In this document: piece by piece, positions 10,577 through 22,989 of the stretch
Position numbering within the stretch: position 1 is the stretch's first letter
How the letters are laid out: every line of letters starts with the position of its first letter
Source: Luidia sarsii
Taxonomy: Eukaryota > Echinodermata > Asteroidea > Paxillosida > Luidiidae
Length of the DNA stretch: 64,000 bases
Assembly: GCA_949987565.1 (NCBI GenBank)
Contig: OX465102.1
Span: 22,134,152-22,198,151 of the forward strand
Reading direction: 5' to 3'
Notes under the pieces: model-generated
Told to the model about the DNA's origin: nothing
Seen by the model: the letters and a program-made list of their open reading frames with translations, nothing else
Databases searched by the model: none
Position numbers and translations under genes: made by a program

Positions 10577-11825
10577 AGATCCGGGCCAAACGCAAACACA
10601 AACCACGGCACAACGGCACTATACCACGCCGTGTGCAAGCTGTACATACCACACACAATAATGTGTGTGCGTACAAGTGTACGAGCCTGTACGCAGCTGT
10701 CCTGGCCGCCCTCAAGTAGCCCTCAAGGGCTAGGACAAGCTTCATCAAGACACGCACACCACATAATACGCGGGCAAGTTACGGGCGGGGAATGGTGCAC
10801 AGTGTGCGTGCGGTAAGCTATGAGTGGATCAATGAGGCTGTAGTTTGATGTTGCGCAAAGCACCATAGGCCTACTATTTATGAAGGCCGGAGTTTTATTT
10901 CTATATCAGCCACCAAGACGATCGCGACTTGGTCAAGGCTGGGGGGGGGGGTTGAGTGCACTCTTTCTATAGTTACATTCATTGGCAGAATGAACAACAC
11001 ATGAAAAAAATATTGCGGACATGTTAGAAAACCCGGTGGTGCTTGTTCCCAAGGAAATGTACAGAGTCTGGGGGGGGGGGGGTTGAAAAGAGTACACTCA
11101 CTGCTCATGGTCTAATATCGCATTTCTTCCCGTTGAAGAAAATGTTTAAACTAGTATGCATAAACTAATACATTTAACACAGCTTTTTCAATACAAAAAA
11201 ATACAAATGATAAGTGATTGATAAGTGTTCCTTCCATATTAAACCAGTCTCCGCACAGTCTCTGGCAGAGTTTCACACGACCATCTCATTAACACTGAAC
11301 AGAAAATACTCATTCTTTTTGGTGAGCTAAGAAGAAATGAAATAGAATAACAAGCCAGGAACATCTCACGAAAATCAGTCGCTGAAACTCTGTATCGCTT
11401 ATAATTTAGGCATCGTAAATAGTAGATCTTCATTTACCAAATTTTACATAATACTTATAGGTCGTCTTCTCATAGATTTTCTTCTTCACATAATTATGTA
11501 TCTATACAGTCATTCTTAGTGACTCATATTCATCAGTTTCTCGCAGATTATCATTGTCCCACCAACGGGACAGCAGATGCTGCCTGTCTCAGCAAAGAGA
11601 AACCACTCCGCGCTAAAGCTTGGATGAGGTATGATGGGATAAACGACTCTGTAAAAGCTCCAAGCTGGAACAGCTGGTCCTTGGTCATCGTGCAATGCAC
11701 CGTGGTGGCTGTACTGTCCACTAGAAAGTACCATCCAGCATCGATTGTGTCCATCGACGTATCTGTCGCCTTCAAGTGGCAGCATTAGCATGAGCGATGA
11801 TTCCACTGTCTGATCATTCAACTGG

Positions 11826-12225
11826 TCCCTTAGTCAATCAATCAATCATTCATTGTTATGATCAATTGATCCAACCAATCGATTAGATGGTCAATCAGTC
11901 AACCATTATTTTGACAAATCGATCTGTTTTACCAAGCAATAATATGATCAATCAATAGGTCAATTAATCAATAGGTCAATTAATTAATAGGTCAACCAAT
12001 CAATAGGACAATCAATCAACAGATCAATCGGTCAATCAACCAATCATTGAAGTGATCAATTATTTGATCAACCAAGCCATCAATAAACCAATCAACTGAT
12101 CACCCAATCGAGTAAATCAATCAATTGATTATTCTTGCAGATGGTTGCACATTTGCAAGCTTTGTCAACCAACGAACCAATTGATCAATCAATCAATCAA
12201 TGAATCAATCAATCAATTAATTATT
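11826..12225. repeat. Degenerate (ATCA)n tract, copy A
   Basis: Imperfect ATCA/TCAA tetranucleotides with frequent GATCAATTGATC-type palindromes. It lies immediately 3' of the terminal exon stop codon and would be part of the 3' untranslated region. Copy B is at 20729-21123. Confidence 0.8.
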
Positions 12226-12240
12226 ACAAAGGTCCATATA

Positions 12241-12958
12241 CTACAGTTGTGTGTAGCCATGCCGGCTGTTATCGTCCCCACGCACTGAGGGCGTTCGGGG
12301 AAAGTACGGCGGTGCCCCGTACTGATCTGTGTCCGGCCCCTCCTGCGGCTCCTCGTCGTCGGCGTCGTCGTCGTCGTCCGGCATGACGGCAGGCGGGGGA
12401 GGGACGGGCGGCGGCTGGCCGGCCACCGCCAGCAACAGGCCCTGCATGCAGGCCTGCATCTCCTCCCTCAGGGAGTCGGCCAGCTCCGCCTTCAGCCTCT
12501 CCAGCTGGCCGCGCGACAGCGCCGCGGAGCCGGGAGGAGCTGGCGGGGCGGCGGAGGGAGAGGAGGAGGGGGAGGAAGCGGCCGCCAGACCGGTGTCCTG
12601 CTCCGTCTCCGAGGGGCTCCTGACGGTCAGGCGGACGGGACTGGCCGGGTAGTGCGTCTCGCCGCCGCCGCCGCTGCTGCTACTGCTGCTGCCGCCTCTG
12701 GTGGGATGCCGGGCTGTGGAGGCGTCGGTGGCAGGGCTGGTCGCACCGGATCTACTGCCGGCACGAGGCTGTGAGGGACGGGAGGCAGTGATGGCCCCCT
12801 CGCCGCTGCCGCCGCCACCGCTGGATGGGCCGGAGACCGGGCCAGTAGCAGTACCGATGCTGGTTGCTGCTACAATGTTAATGACCTCCTGCTTGATGCT
12901 CTTCATGTTGGCGTGCTCTCTGGCTTCCTCTCGCTTCCGGTCCTCGCGCAACTCATAC
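12241..12958 (-). CDS. TRPC: TRPC channel, duplicated last coding exon (copy A)
   Basis: This is a second intact version of the C-terminal exon, 8899 bases downstream (in gene direction) of copy B. It keeps the same acceptor (TAAAG then GTATGAG), the same phase, the same length (718 bases with stop) and the same ending HGYTQL. I count five base differences from copy B. Three change residues (E/Q in the 'RGQL[E/Q]RLKAE' helix, T/A after EQD, A/T in 'SRSG[A/T]TSP') and two are silent. Splicing from exon 6 to this copy would need a 9.86 kb intron that skips copy B. It could be an alternative terminal exon, a non-expressed duplicate, or an assembly duplicate of the other allele. Confidence 0.85.
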
Positions 12959-13402
12959 CTTTAGGGGAGAGGGATGGAGAGGGAGAAGGAGAGGGAGATA
13001 GAAGAGGAAGGGAGAGAGATGGAAAGAATGAGGGAGGGGAAGAGGAAGAGGAAGAGAGAGAGAGAGAGGGAGAGGAAGAGGAAGCGTGAGGGGAGGGGGA
13101 GGGAGAGGCAGGAGAAAGAAAGTGAGAGGGAGAGAGAGATGGGAAGAAAGAAAAGGGAGAGGGAGACAGGAGGGGAGAGAAAGAGAAAGAGAAAGTGAAG
13201 GAGAGGGAGGAGAAGAAGGGGGAGGAGGAGAAGGAGAAGGAGAAGGAGAAGGAGAAGGAGAAGGAGAAGGAGAAGGAGAAGGAGAAGGAGAAGGAGAAGG
13301 AGAAGGAGAAGGAGAAGGAGAAGGAGAAGGAGGAGAAGGAGAAGAAGAAGGAGAAGGAGAAGGAGAAGGAGAAGGAGAAGGAGAAGGAGAAAGAGAAAAA
13401 GG
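12959..13402 (-). repeat. Polypyrimidine satellite abutting exon 7 acceptor (copy A)
   Basis: On the plus strand this is (GGAGAA)n/(GGGAGA)n; on the transcribed minus strand it is an uninterrupted CT-rich tract ending directly at the acceptor. The core (13210-13400) is almost pure GAGAAG. The long Ser/Phe, Ser/Pro and Lys/Glu ORFs across it are repeat products. Confidence 0.9.
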
Positions 13403-13523
13403 CCATTTCAAAATGTAAATTCTTTTAATTTATCACATTCACTTAGCTGCAGTAACTGTAGCCCTTTTCTCCGTTGAAAACGTTTTTTATTATTTATTTT
13501 TTATTTCTGTTGATCATCGTAAA

Positions 13524-13534
13524 ATGAAATTAGC
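13524..13534. other. Junction between duplicate copies
   Basis: The end of unit A (GATCATCGTAAAATGA) joins the start of unit B (TAGCAGGACCTAATTTC) through two or three filler bases (AAT). The same right-end sequence continues differently at 22556 (GACCCAAATCAG), and the same left-end sequence is preceded differently at 4670 (TTCGATCC). No N gap marks the join. Confidence 0.8.
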
Positions 13535-15860
13535 AGGACCTAATTTCTCAAAGGCAGAGTGACAAGGACAAAACAGATACATGTACACGAAGGAAGGGAG
13601 AAGAGAGTGAATAGGACACGGATGAGAAACAAAGGACTAGAAAAATCATAATAATTACAATTCAGATATGAATCGATTGGGTAACGCATGATTGTGCCCC
13701 ACACCCATAATATTGATTTTTGGCCCGTAGCCAGGTTTTTTCTGGGCCTGCCTTTCCTGACAATTATAGCAAAAAAAACCCGACAAATCATTCCCATCTG
13801 ATAAGATAGTGCCGGTAGGTATATTGATTAACTGATTCTCAACCAATAAAATTATTTTGATTGATCATGATTATTTAACAATAGAGTAAAAATTTAACTC
13901 GACTGGAATTTGACCCAAAGCCTCAGGTTTTCTTTCAGTATTTTAGTGCAAGCGCTACGGAGATCTTTCAGACATCGACATTGACCACCCACAGTGATTG
14001 AGTTCAGCTTTTTCCGCCTGGACAAGAGAACTCAGAGAAGTGGCGCAGTACCGGTACCCCGAGGAGAAGTGCTTTTTTATGGTTGCTAATTAGCTTTTCC
14101 GCCGCGAAGCACTTTTCAGAGCTGACTACATACTCCATTACAGATGTGTATTTGCGTGTTTTATTAAAAATAAAAAAATGAATCAAATTTGGCGGTCATT
14201 TTTCTCGTGGATTGCACTGAGTTTGTGTACGTACATCCTGGCCGTCCGTGTGACGTTTGCCCATGTTTTTTACGCGTCCTGGTATGACAGTCTAGTGCCC
14301 GCTGTTGTCCGTCTATAGGTTATTGTATATGGTACATGTACGTGTACACGTATAATTATAGATCTTACAATTTAGTGCCGGCCTGACGTTTCGATCCTAG
14401 CAGGACCTTTCTCAAAATCAGTAAGCAGTTTGCAACATTTTTGTATATCACCTTAAGTATAATTATAGAGTTATATATGAAAACTAACTCTATGGTGTAC
14501 ACTCAAGTGCGCTCTCAGGTGACCAACACATGAATTGAAGTCAATTCAGCAAATCAAAAAGACGAACAAAATACAGCCTAATAATTGTAATTATGAATTG
14601 AAAAGAGGGGGGGGGAAGTCAAATATAGTCGACAACGGACGAAAACGTGATAGGGAACATTATTATAACGGAAATGAACCAAACAAAAAGTTGACGAGAA
14701 AATTATGAAAACTGACCGGAAAAAAAAAACAAGCAAAAAGTTGCAACACAGAAGTTCCGGCGGTTCGGTATATTATTGCACCCGCCTTCATGTTCCCTGC
14801 TCTCCCAGGTAGGTCCGGAGACCCTTGTGCCGTGCAAGGGAGGTACACGTGTCGGCCCCTAAGCCATTAGCCGCCGAGCCGGCCAAACGAGACAACGGAC
14901 CCTTTACAAACCCTAGGATTTTAGCGTAGCAGTCCCAGCGCACCCGGCCCAACTGATCGGGCCAAGTAACGGTGGTGCTCGGAGAGGTGTTTCTAGAAGC
15001 TTTATAGTTTCCCCATTCATTATAAAAATAAAAAAAGACAAAATACCCGGAGCGGGTTCGAACACGGAGAGTAGACTTTGCTAACGGAGCGTACGTTTTG
15101 CCAATCAATTATACTGTTCTTTTTTCCCTAGTACACGAGGTCTATGATTGGTCGATTTTCTCTCCGTAGACCTCGTGTACCGGAGAAAAAAATCGCACCC
15201 CGCCCCCTCCAACACACAATGGGGGAGAGTTTACGAAGTCTTGGTGGCGCTATAATGTATTGTACCTTGACGCGAGAGTGTTCAAAACCAATGGGAATGT
15301 TACCAGGAGCACGGTTTGTACTAAAAGAAGCGGCACGAGATAAGATTTTCTTTATTTTCGGCTGCCGCGGTTTGTTCAAAGCTAATTGGTAGATTAGTTC
15401 TTTAGATAACGAACTCCATTACGTGACCCTGCCTCTGTGAAAGAGGGAAATAGGTGAGTGTCCAATACTATAGCCTGAAGGGACGTAAATTTACCTGTAT
15501 GCCGGGCTAGCAAGCAGAACACAGAACATTTCCGACCAAAACACAGACAGAATGATCAGTGACTGAGTTTACGTACCGCCGCGGCATGTACTGTATGTAC
15601 ACTCTCCATACATTACATTGTACATAACATGTATCGTGGGGGGCCCAGTTTTCGACGGTACGCGTTTTCGACGCTTGGCCTTCTAACTCACATCGCACAC
15701 TGAAAACAACTCCGTATAACGATCTCAGACTTCGTATCTTCCGGTTTGTTTCCTGCTCTTGCCCGTCACCGAAAATGTGGAAAGTAAAGGCTCTTCCGGT
15801 ACGCCAAACTCGTGTGATTAAAAAAGTTGCTATTTTGGGGTCCATTTTCCTAGGTACAAA

Positions 15861-16113
15861 ATTGGCAGTTGCTTCGTAGCTCCAGTTTTCTTTATTGTTG
15901 GTCTGAATAAACTTTGCATCTAAATAAAAGTGAGGGCGTAATCCCTGGAAATACACGACTTAAAAATATGCTTTTGACTGGCGGCCCCACCCTGGCAAAG
16001 ACTAGTTGACTATTTTGGGAAGACTCTCATATAAGGGCTGGATAGCTCAGATGGTTAGAGCGCTAGTTTCCCCAAAACAGAGGTCTCGGGTGCAAATCCC
16101 GGTCCAGTCAAAG
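15861..16113 (+). mobile_element. tRNA-derived SINE, copy B
   Basis: Identical to the SINE at 7000-7252; the tRNA-like module is at 16036-16109, again with a defective anticodon arm. Confidence 0.7.
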
Positions 16114-18065
16114 TTTCTTACAAAAACAATTCGTGTGCTTATTTGAAGCGGCCGGTATGAACCCTACTTTTTTGCTTACCTACAACAGCACAATTTTTGA
16201 GAAAATTGAAGAGAAAGGGAAAGACCATTGCTCTATCTCCCCTTTTGATGATGAAAATATGAAATGGCCAAAAAATAAAAATGACGGAACACTGGGTTTT
16301 TCCTGAGCGGACCGCCGTCACAGTTCGTTGGCCAAGAGCCGGTGCACATGTACGGCCCTCGTGTTGGCTACTCGAAGAGCGCCCTCATCGTCCTGCCTAA
16401 TCGATGGCGTTCCAATCGCGTTAGGCAAATCAAAGCGTGCATTCGATTACTTCCCGACTAATGTGCACTTTGCAAAATGGTGAAGCGTTCCTTTCCTGTA
16501 GGCAGACATTCAGGCAAAGCACCGTGCATGGTGCTAGTTACCGTCATTTAATTGTCGAAGTCAAAACGAAACCCGTGTAGAACGCTTTGGGAAAATTATT
16601 GTTCAACTCGACAAGTGAAAAACACGCTTTCGCCAAACCAATAAAATGGACTTTCTACAAAAAACATCACTACACACCTCTGATTAATTTTTGTAAGGCT
16701 TTTATTATTAACGTTCAGTACTTTTTCTCAAGAAGATGGGGAAAAATTGCAGTTTAATACAATGAAAGCATACGATAATGTTATAGTGACGGTTTAGGGA
16801 CGACTGATCCACAAACTTAACCTTCTCGGGTGAGATGATGAGTGCTTAAGTTGCTTTTACTAAAATCTTTTTTAGACCATTGCACAGCTCATCGTTCTTC
16901 GACTGATTTTAAGCGGGACAGTACATGTAGCATGAATGAACGTCAGCTTTGCTTTAAAAAGACAGAGAAGAGCTCGAGCATTAATTTTCAACAGAATAAC
17001 GGACTCCTTAAAATTTAGTGGGCCTGACGTTTCGATCCTACCAGGACCGTTCTCAAAGGCAGACAATAATGGACTGCGAACTGCTGCTTGTGTAGTCTTG
17101 GTTCAAGACGTTGGTTTGGATAGCCGTCCGTGATCCGCAGTGTACACGCGCGTACGTACGTACGTACGTACGGCTTTTTCCGCAGCTCTGTTGACTAAGA
17201 GGGGATAACGTCACCCATTGCGTCATCTGTGGGCGAACTGGAGGAAGGGGCATGAGGCGGCGTTTCAATGAGGCCGACGTCCATCTCAACTCGGAGTGAT
17301 CGGACAAATAATAATAATATAGTATTACGCATTCGCATTGTATGATGTTCGATGTAAACAATATAGGTTGAGAAAGACAACGTAAGAAATGGTTTGAAAT
17401 TTTCCAGTCTTATCGAAGCATGCGCCGACCTTTCATTGTGACGTCCAAGTCACGGCGTTCTATGGCGAGATCAGAGGAATGTTGTGGTTGACGATGGTAA
17501 TGCTTATAATAGTCACTTCACTTCGCTTGTCCCGTGGTATAGGCCTAGACCTTTTTCCACCCACGTGACCAAAACACGTGAAACAAAAACACAGCCGCCA
17601 CGTTCGACCGCTTTTTACGGAAAGTGTACGCACAGCCATAATGGTACAACTGATGTTTACACTGCGCTGCCATTGTAAGGCGGTCCAGCATGACGTCACG
17701 TTAACAACCTTCCTCCAACCCTCTCTAGTCTCTTCTTTCCAAAGGGCTTTACTTTACTCAGACTGAGCCCTGTCCACTATATGATGCTGTCTTCCCATCT
17801 CTGTTTCTGTCTGCCTCTTCTTCTCCCGCCTTAAAGAAGTACCGGGTATAATAGGCATAAGTACTGTACAACCGCTTGGGTTTTTAAAGTTCAATGCCTT
17901 TCAATTCACCCTCTCTAAAATATCCAGCTTAGGCATCGGCTCTGGCATTATTTATGAAATCACTGACAGACAGCACGGGTTTATAGAGTTTCTTTGTTGA
18001 AGCTGAAGGTTGGAAACAAACTTAAGCTTTATAGATATAACATGATGTTTGCGTCGAGGAGAATG

Positions 18066-18356
18066 TAATTCAAAGAGGTTTTTGCCCTTACTCGACGTGG
18101 TGGTAAACACTGAATGCTCAGTGCTTTGCCCGGTGCCTGATAAAAATATTTCAGGCAGCTCGGGCGGGATTCGAATCCACCACACGACCTCGACCAGCTC
18201 GGTGGTCCAGTGGTTAAGACGTCCGTACTAGAATTCGGGAGTCGCGGGTTCGAATCCCGCCCGAGCTCCCTGAAATATTTTTATCAGGCACCGGGCAAAG
18301 CACTGAGCATTCAGTGTTTACCACCACGTTGAGTAAGTCCAAAAACCTCTTTGAAA
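18066..18356. mobile_element. SINE foldback, copy B
   Basis: Identical to 9205-9495, with the tRNA-like centre at 18196-18267. Confidence 0.75.
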
Positions 18357-20728
18357 AACTTAAGCTTATTCGCTAGAACCGAAGCCCAATGTCTCATGTT
18401 GTTCATTCCCGGTACTTGAAATGGATTAACAATAGGGACAAAAACCGAGACGGAGGGCTAAGGAGGATTTTGGGGTAAAAAGTCCGAAACTGGACATACA
18501 AGTGCACCATTGTATCTCGACAGGCCCGATAATACTCCAACATAACCAGGCTTAGGCCTATAACCTATCCATAATCCTTATAAATATTGAATGTACACGT
18601 TATACACAGAGAAATTTTTAGAAATGACGTATAGAAATACCGCAATTTACATGTCTCCAATCTCTGTACATTATTTATATAGGCCTATACACAATTCGGT
18701 GTCCACTTCACGTATGCACTGGTTGCTATGGGACTGACCAATCAGTATCGAATGTGCAACCGAGTCGTTGGATGATGTTATTTCTGAAGTTTTCTTCTTG
18801 AAAAAGCTGTTGATTAAATGGAGTCTTTGAACACAAATAAAACAAAATAATAAGAATAGAAAAACAGTAAATTCACAGTGTGATACTCCTTAGCATACTT
18901 TTGTAAAAACAACCCAGAGAGTTATTTCATTTTGACACTTAAAGGTAATATAAACCATGTATAAACTTACAATACAGTGACTGTAGTTCACAGTGCACGA
19001 CACCAAAATAAATATGCATAGCTGAATGGCAAATTGCAAAGAACACTATAAATTTAACGGCAAAACTCTACGCTACACTTTTCCTCTTCAAAAGTAGTCG
19101 TTACCAAGAATGAACATTTTAAAATCTTAACCCATCGTAAGATGTGATACACCGCACGGTTTCTGTGCATCGCTCATCGTCTCGCGGGCGATCAAGTCAA
19201 AATGAGTTTGGTGAAATCCATCACTGACTGCTTGGATCAAAACACGGAGCACTCTCATTTTCATTCAGATTGTGTATTCACATCTTCTAAAGACAGACTT
19301 GAGACATCTCTGCGTTACGGGCGATAAAATCCGCGCCTCCAGCTTTTGGGAGAGTGCACTTGAGCACATAACTTAATCGTGGGGGGGGGGGGGTAGCCTT
19401 GTCCAAAACGGTCTCTCCGGTACAGTACGGCTCCGGGCAGAGATCCGGGCCAAACTCAAACACAAACCACGGCACAACGGCACTATACCACGCCGTGTGC
19501 AAGCTGTACATACCACACACAATAATGTGTGTGCGTACAAGTGTACGAGCCTGTACGCAGCTGTCCTGGCCGCCCTCGAGTAGCTGCAAGGGCTAGGACA
19601 AGCTTCAAGACACGCACACCACATAATACGCGGGCAAGTTACGGGCGGGGAATGGTGCACAGTGTGCGTGCGGTAAGCTATGAGTGGATCAATTAATGGG
19701 GCTAAAGTTTGATGTTGCGCAAACCACCATAGGCCTACTATTTATGAAGGCCGGAGTTTTATTTCTATATCAGCGACCAAGACGATCGCGACTTGGTCAA
19801 GGCTGGGGGGGGGGGGAGTTGTTTTATAGATAAACAACACCGTGCACTCTTTCTATAGTTACATTCATTGGCAGAATGAACAACACATGGAATTTGGTGG
19901 GCTAAAAAATATTGCGGACATGTTAGAAAACCCGGTGGTGCTTGTTCCCAAGGAAATGTACAGAGTCTGGGGGGAAGGGGAAGTGAAAAAAGCAAACTCA
20001 CTGCTCATGGTCTAATCTCGTTTTTCTTCCCCTTGAAGAAAATGTTTAAACTAGTATGCATAAACTAATACATTTAACACAGCTGTTTCAATACAAAAAA
20101 ATACAAATGATAAGTGATTGATAAGTGTTCCTTCCATAATAAACCAGTCTCCGCACAGTCTCTGGCAGAGTTTCACACGACCATCTCATTAACACGGAAC
20201 AGAAAATACTCATTATTTTGGTGAGCTAAGAAGAAATGAAATAGAATAACAAGCCAGGAACATCTCACGAAAATCAGTCACTGAAACTCTGTATCGCTTA
20301 TAATTTAGGCATCGTAAAACGTAGATCTTCATTTACCAAATTTTACATAATACTTATAGGTCGTCTTCTCATAGATTTTCTTCTTCACGTAATTACGTAT
20401 CTATACAGTCATTCTTAGTGACTCATATTCATCAGTTTCTCGCAGATTATCATTGTCCCACCAACAGGACAGCAGATGCTGCCTGTCTCAGCAAAGAGAA
20501 ACCACTCCGCGCCAAAGCTTGGATGAGGTATGATGGGATAAACGACTCTGTAAAAGCTCCAAGCTGGAAAAGCTGGTCCTTGGTCATTGTGCAATGCACC
20601 GTGGTGGCTGTACTGTCCACTAGAAAGTACCATCCAGCATCGATTGTGTCCATCGACGTATCTGTCGCCTGCAAGTGGCAGCATTAGCATGAGCGATGAT
20701 TCCACTGTCTGATCATTCAACTGGTCCC

Positions 20729-21123
20729 TTAGTCAGTCAATCAATCATTCATTGTTATGATCAATTGATCCAACCAATCGATTAGATGGTCAATCAGTCA
20801 ACCATTATTTTGACAAATCGATCTGTTTTACCAAGCAATAATATGATAAATCAATAGGTCAATTAATCAATAGGTCAATTAATTAATAGGTCAACCAATC
20901 AATAGGACAATCAATCAACAGATCAATCGGTCAATCAACCAATCATTGAAGTGATCAATTATTTGATCAACCAAACCATCAATAAACCAATCAACTGATC
21001 ACCCAATCGAGTAAATCAATCAATTGATTATTCTTGCAGATGGTTGCACTTTTGCAAGCTTTGTCAACCAACGAACCAATTGATCAATCAATCAATGAAT
21101 CAATCAATCAATCAATTAATTAT
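20729..21123. repeat. Degenerate (ATCA)n tract, copy B
   Basis: Counterpart of 11826-12225, slightly shorter near the stop codon. It lies in the expected 3' untranslated region of the TRPC gene. A possible minus-strand AATAAA lies far downstream at about 19757-19763, too weak to call. Confidence 0.75.
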
Positions 21124-21139
21124 TACAAAGGTCCATATA

Positions 21140-21857
21140 CTACAGTTGTGTGTAGCCATGCCGGCTGTTATCGTCCCCACGCACTGAGGGCGTTCGGGGA
21201 AAGTACGGCGGTGCCCCGTACTGATCTGTGTCCGGCCCCTCCTGCGGCTCCTCGTCGTCGGCGTCGTCGTCGTCGTCCGGCATGACGGCAGGCGGGGGAG
21301 GGACGGGCGGCGGCTGGCCGGCCACCGCCAGCAACAGGCCCTGCATGCAGGCCTGCATCTCCTCCCTCAGGGAGTCGGCCAGCTCCGCCTTCAGCCTCTG
21401 CAGCTGGCCGCGCGACAGCGCCGCGGAGCCGGGAGGAGCTGGCGGGGCGGCGGAGGGAGAGGAGGAGGGGGAGGAAGCGGCCGCCAGACCGGCGTCCTGC
21501 TCCGTCTCCGAGGGGCTCCTGACGGTCAGGCGGACGGGACTGGCCGGGTAGTGCGTCTCGCCGCCGCCGCCGCTGCTGCTACTGCTGCTGCCGCCTCTGG
21601 TGGGATGCCGGGCTGTGGAGGCGTCGGTGGCAGGGCTGGTCGTACCGGATCTACTGCCGGCACGAGGCTGTGAGGGACGGGAGGCAGTGATGGCTCCCTC
21701 GCCGCTGCCGCCGCCACCGCTGGATGGGCCGGAGACCGGACCAGTAGCAGTACCGATGCTGGTTGCTGCTACAATGTTAATGACCTCCTGCTTGATGCTC
21801 TTCATGTTGGCGTGCTCTCTGGCTTCCTCTCGCTTCCGGTCCTCGCGCAACTCATAC
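21140..21857 (-). CDS. TRPC: TRPC channel exon 7 (last coding exon, copy B)
   Basis: Encodes residues 836-1073. The acceptor (CTAAAG, then G) completes an Arg codon begun in exon 6, then reads YELREDRKREEAREHANMK, continuing the helix that follows 'EIKQDISSLR' in TRPC channels. Next come low-complexity Ser/Gly/Pro and Thr-rich linkers, a predicted amphipathic helix (LSRGQLQRLKAELADSLREE), a Pro run, and an acidic run with five Asp in a row. The protein ends HGYTQL; Thr at -2 and Leu at 0 make a class I PDZ ligand, comparable to the C-terminal TRL of vertebrate TRPC4/5. This copy is 956 bases from exon 6 and is the default terminal exon. Confidence 0.92.
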
Positions 21858-22442
21858 CTTTAGGGGAGAGGGAGGGAGAGGGAGAAGGAGAGGGAGATAG
21901 AAGTGGAAGAGGAAGCGTGAGGGGAGGGGAGGGAGAGGCAGGAGAAAGAAAGTGTGAGAGAGAGAGAGATGGGAAGAAAGGAAGAGAGAGGGAGACAGGA
22001 GGGGAGAGAAAGTGAAGGAGAAGGAGAAGGAGAAGGAGAAGGAGAAGAAGGAGGAGGAGGAGGAGGAGGAGAAGGAGAAGGAGAAGGAGGAGGAGGAGGA
22101 GGAGGAGGAGGAGGAGGAGAAGGAGAATGAGAAGGAGGAGAAGGAGAAGGAGAAGGAGAAGAAGGAGGAGGAGGAGGAGAAGGAGAAGGAGAAGGAGAAG
22201 GGGGAGGAGGAGGAGGAGGAGGAGGAGGAGGAGGAGGAGGAGGAGGAGGAGGAGGAGGAGGAGGAGGAGGAGAATGAGAATGAGAAGGAGGAGAAGGAGA
22301 AGGAGGAGAAGGAGAAGGAAGAGGAGAAGGAAAATGAGGAGAAGGAGAAGGAGAAGGAGAAGGAGAAGGAGAAGGAGAAGGAGAAGGAGAAGGAGGAGAA
22401 GGAGAAGGTGAAGGAGAAGGAGAAGGAGGCGAAAGAGAAAAA
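21858..22442 (-). repeat. Polypyrimidine satellite abutting exon 7 acceptor (copy B)
   Basis: (GGAGAA)n and (GGAGGA)n on the plus strand fill about 60% of the 956-base intron 6 and run into the exon 7 acceptor. Compared with copy A the tract is about 140 bases longer and has long GAGGAG blocks. The Arg-, Glu-, Ser- and Pro-rich ORFs here are spurious. Confidence 0.9.
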
Positions 22443-22813
22443 GGCCATTTCAAAATGTAAATTCTTTTGATTTATCACATTCACTTAGCTGCAGTAACTG
22501 TAGCCCTTTTCTCCCTTTAATTTTTTATTTTATTTCTGTTGATCATCGTAAAATGACCCAAATCAGAATTGAATAGAGTAATAATAATATGCGAACAAGT
22601 AAAAATTGATGAAAATACAAATTTCAAAAAAATCAGAAACATTGGCCTTTAAAACCGCTCCTGCTGGGATCTAAACCGATCGAAATTATAATAGGCCCTC
22701 CTATTTTTTTTTAATATCAAATTGTTAGAAAAGGAGTCCAAGGTATAGCCTTGGTCAGATTTCTCCCTAGAGAGAGATTGAGTGATGGGATCTGAATGTG
22801 AAATCTGAAATAC

Positions 22814-22983
22814 CTGAGGCTGGAGATGTCCTGCTTGATCTCGTTCAGGTCATCCTCATTGACCCCGTCGGCCTTACGGTTGGCCTTGGTCATCTGGATG
22901 TAGCGACTGACCAGCCGCTTCATGACGTCCTGGTAGCGGGTCTTGGCCGTCTGAACGTTGGCCCCCAGGTTGCCGTCCCCAAC
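22814..22983 (-). CDS. TRPC: TRPC channel exon 6
   Basis: Encodes residues 779-834 plus two bases of Arg835. The acceptor is CTCCCAG before GTTGGGG and the donor is CTCAG followed by gtattt. The product contains YQDVMKRLVSRYIQ and NEDDLNEIKQDISSL, the conserved C-terminal helical segment of TRPC channels ('YQ.v...LV.RYi' and 'n..ElKQDISs.R'). Phase 0 in, phase 2 out, consistent with both neighbours. Confidence 0.93.
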
Positions 22984-22989
22984 CTGGGA

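Larger units (their letters stand above)
4670..13528. repeat. Tandem segmental duplication, copy A
   Basis: This is the first of two head-to-tail copies of an 8.9 kb block; the offset to copy B is 8861 at the left and 8899 over the exon. It contains the duplicated TRPC terminal exon, its 3' flank, a SINE, a SINE foldback, two PLE mini-insertions and microsatellites. I saw one substitution relative to copy B (near 4918) up to about 10500. From there to 13430 there are many substitutions, indels and repeat-length differences. Confidence 0.95.
13531..22556. repeat. Tandem segmental duplication, copy B
   Basis: Second copy of the 8.9 kb block, adjoining TRPC exon 6 on its right. Mobile-element contents mirror copy A: mini-insertions 14363-14457 and 17006-17064, hairpin 15131-15181, SINE 15861-16113 and SINE foldback 18066-18356. 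In its right third it has small insertions relative to A (for example about 25 bases near 19818 and about 15 near 19890) and a longer, more GAGGAG-rich polypurine tract. Confidence 0.95.

Noticed and set aside
12903..13428. Long Ser/Phe, Ser/Pro, Lys/Glu and Gly/Glu ORFs
   Set aside because: They are the six frames of a GAGAAG microsatellite; no start context, splice signal or non-repeat sequence supports a protein. The same applies to 21812-22484 and 34221-35033.
19757..19763. Poly(A) signal for TRPC
   Set aside because: A minus-strand AATAAA exists, but 1.4 kb past the stop with nothing else to support it; a chance match is likely.
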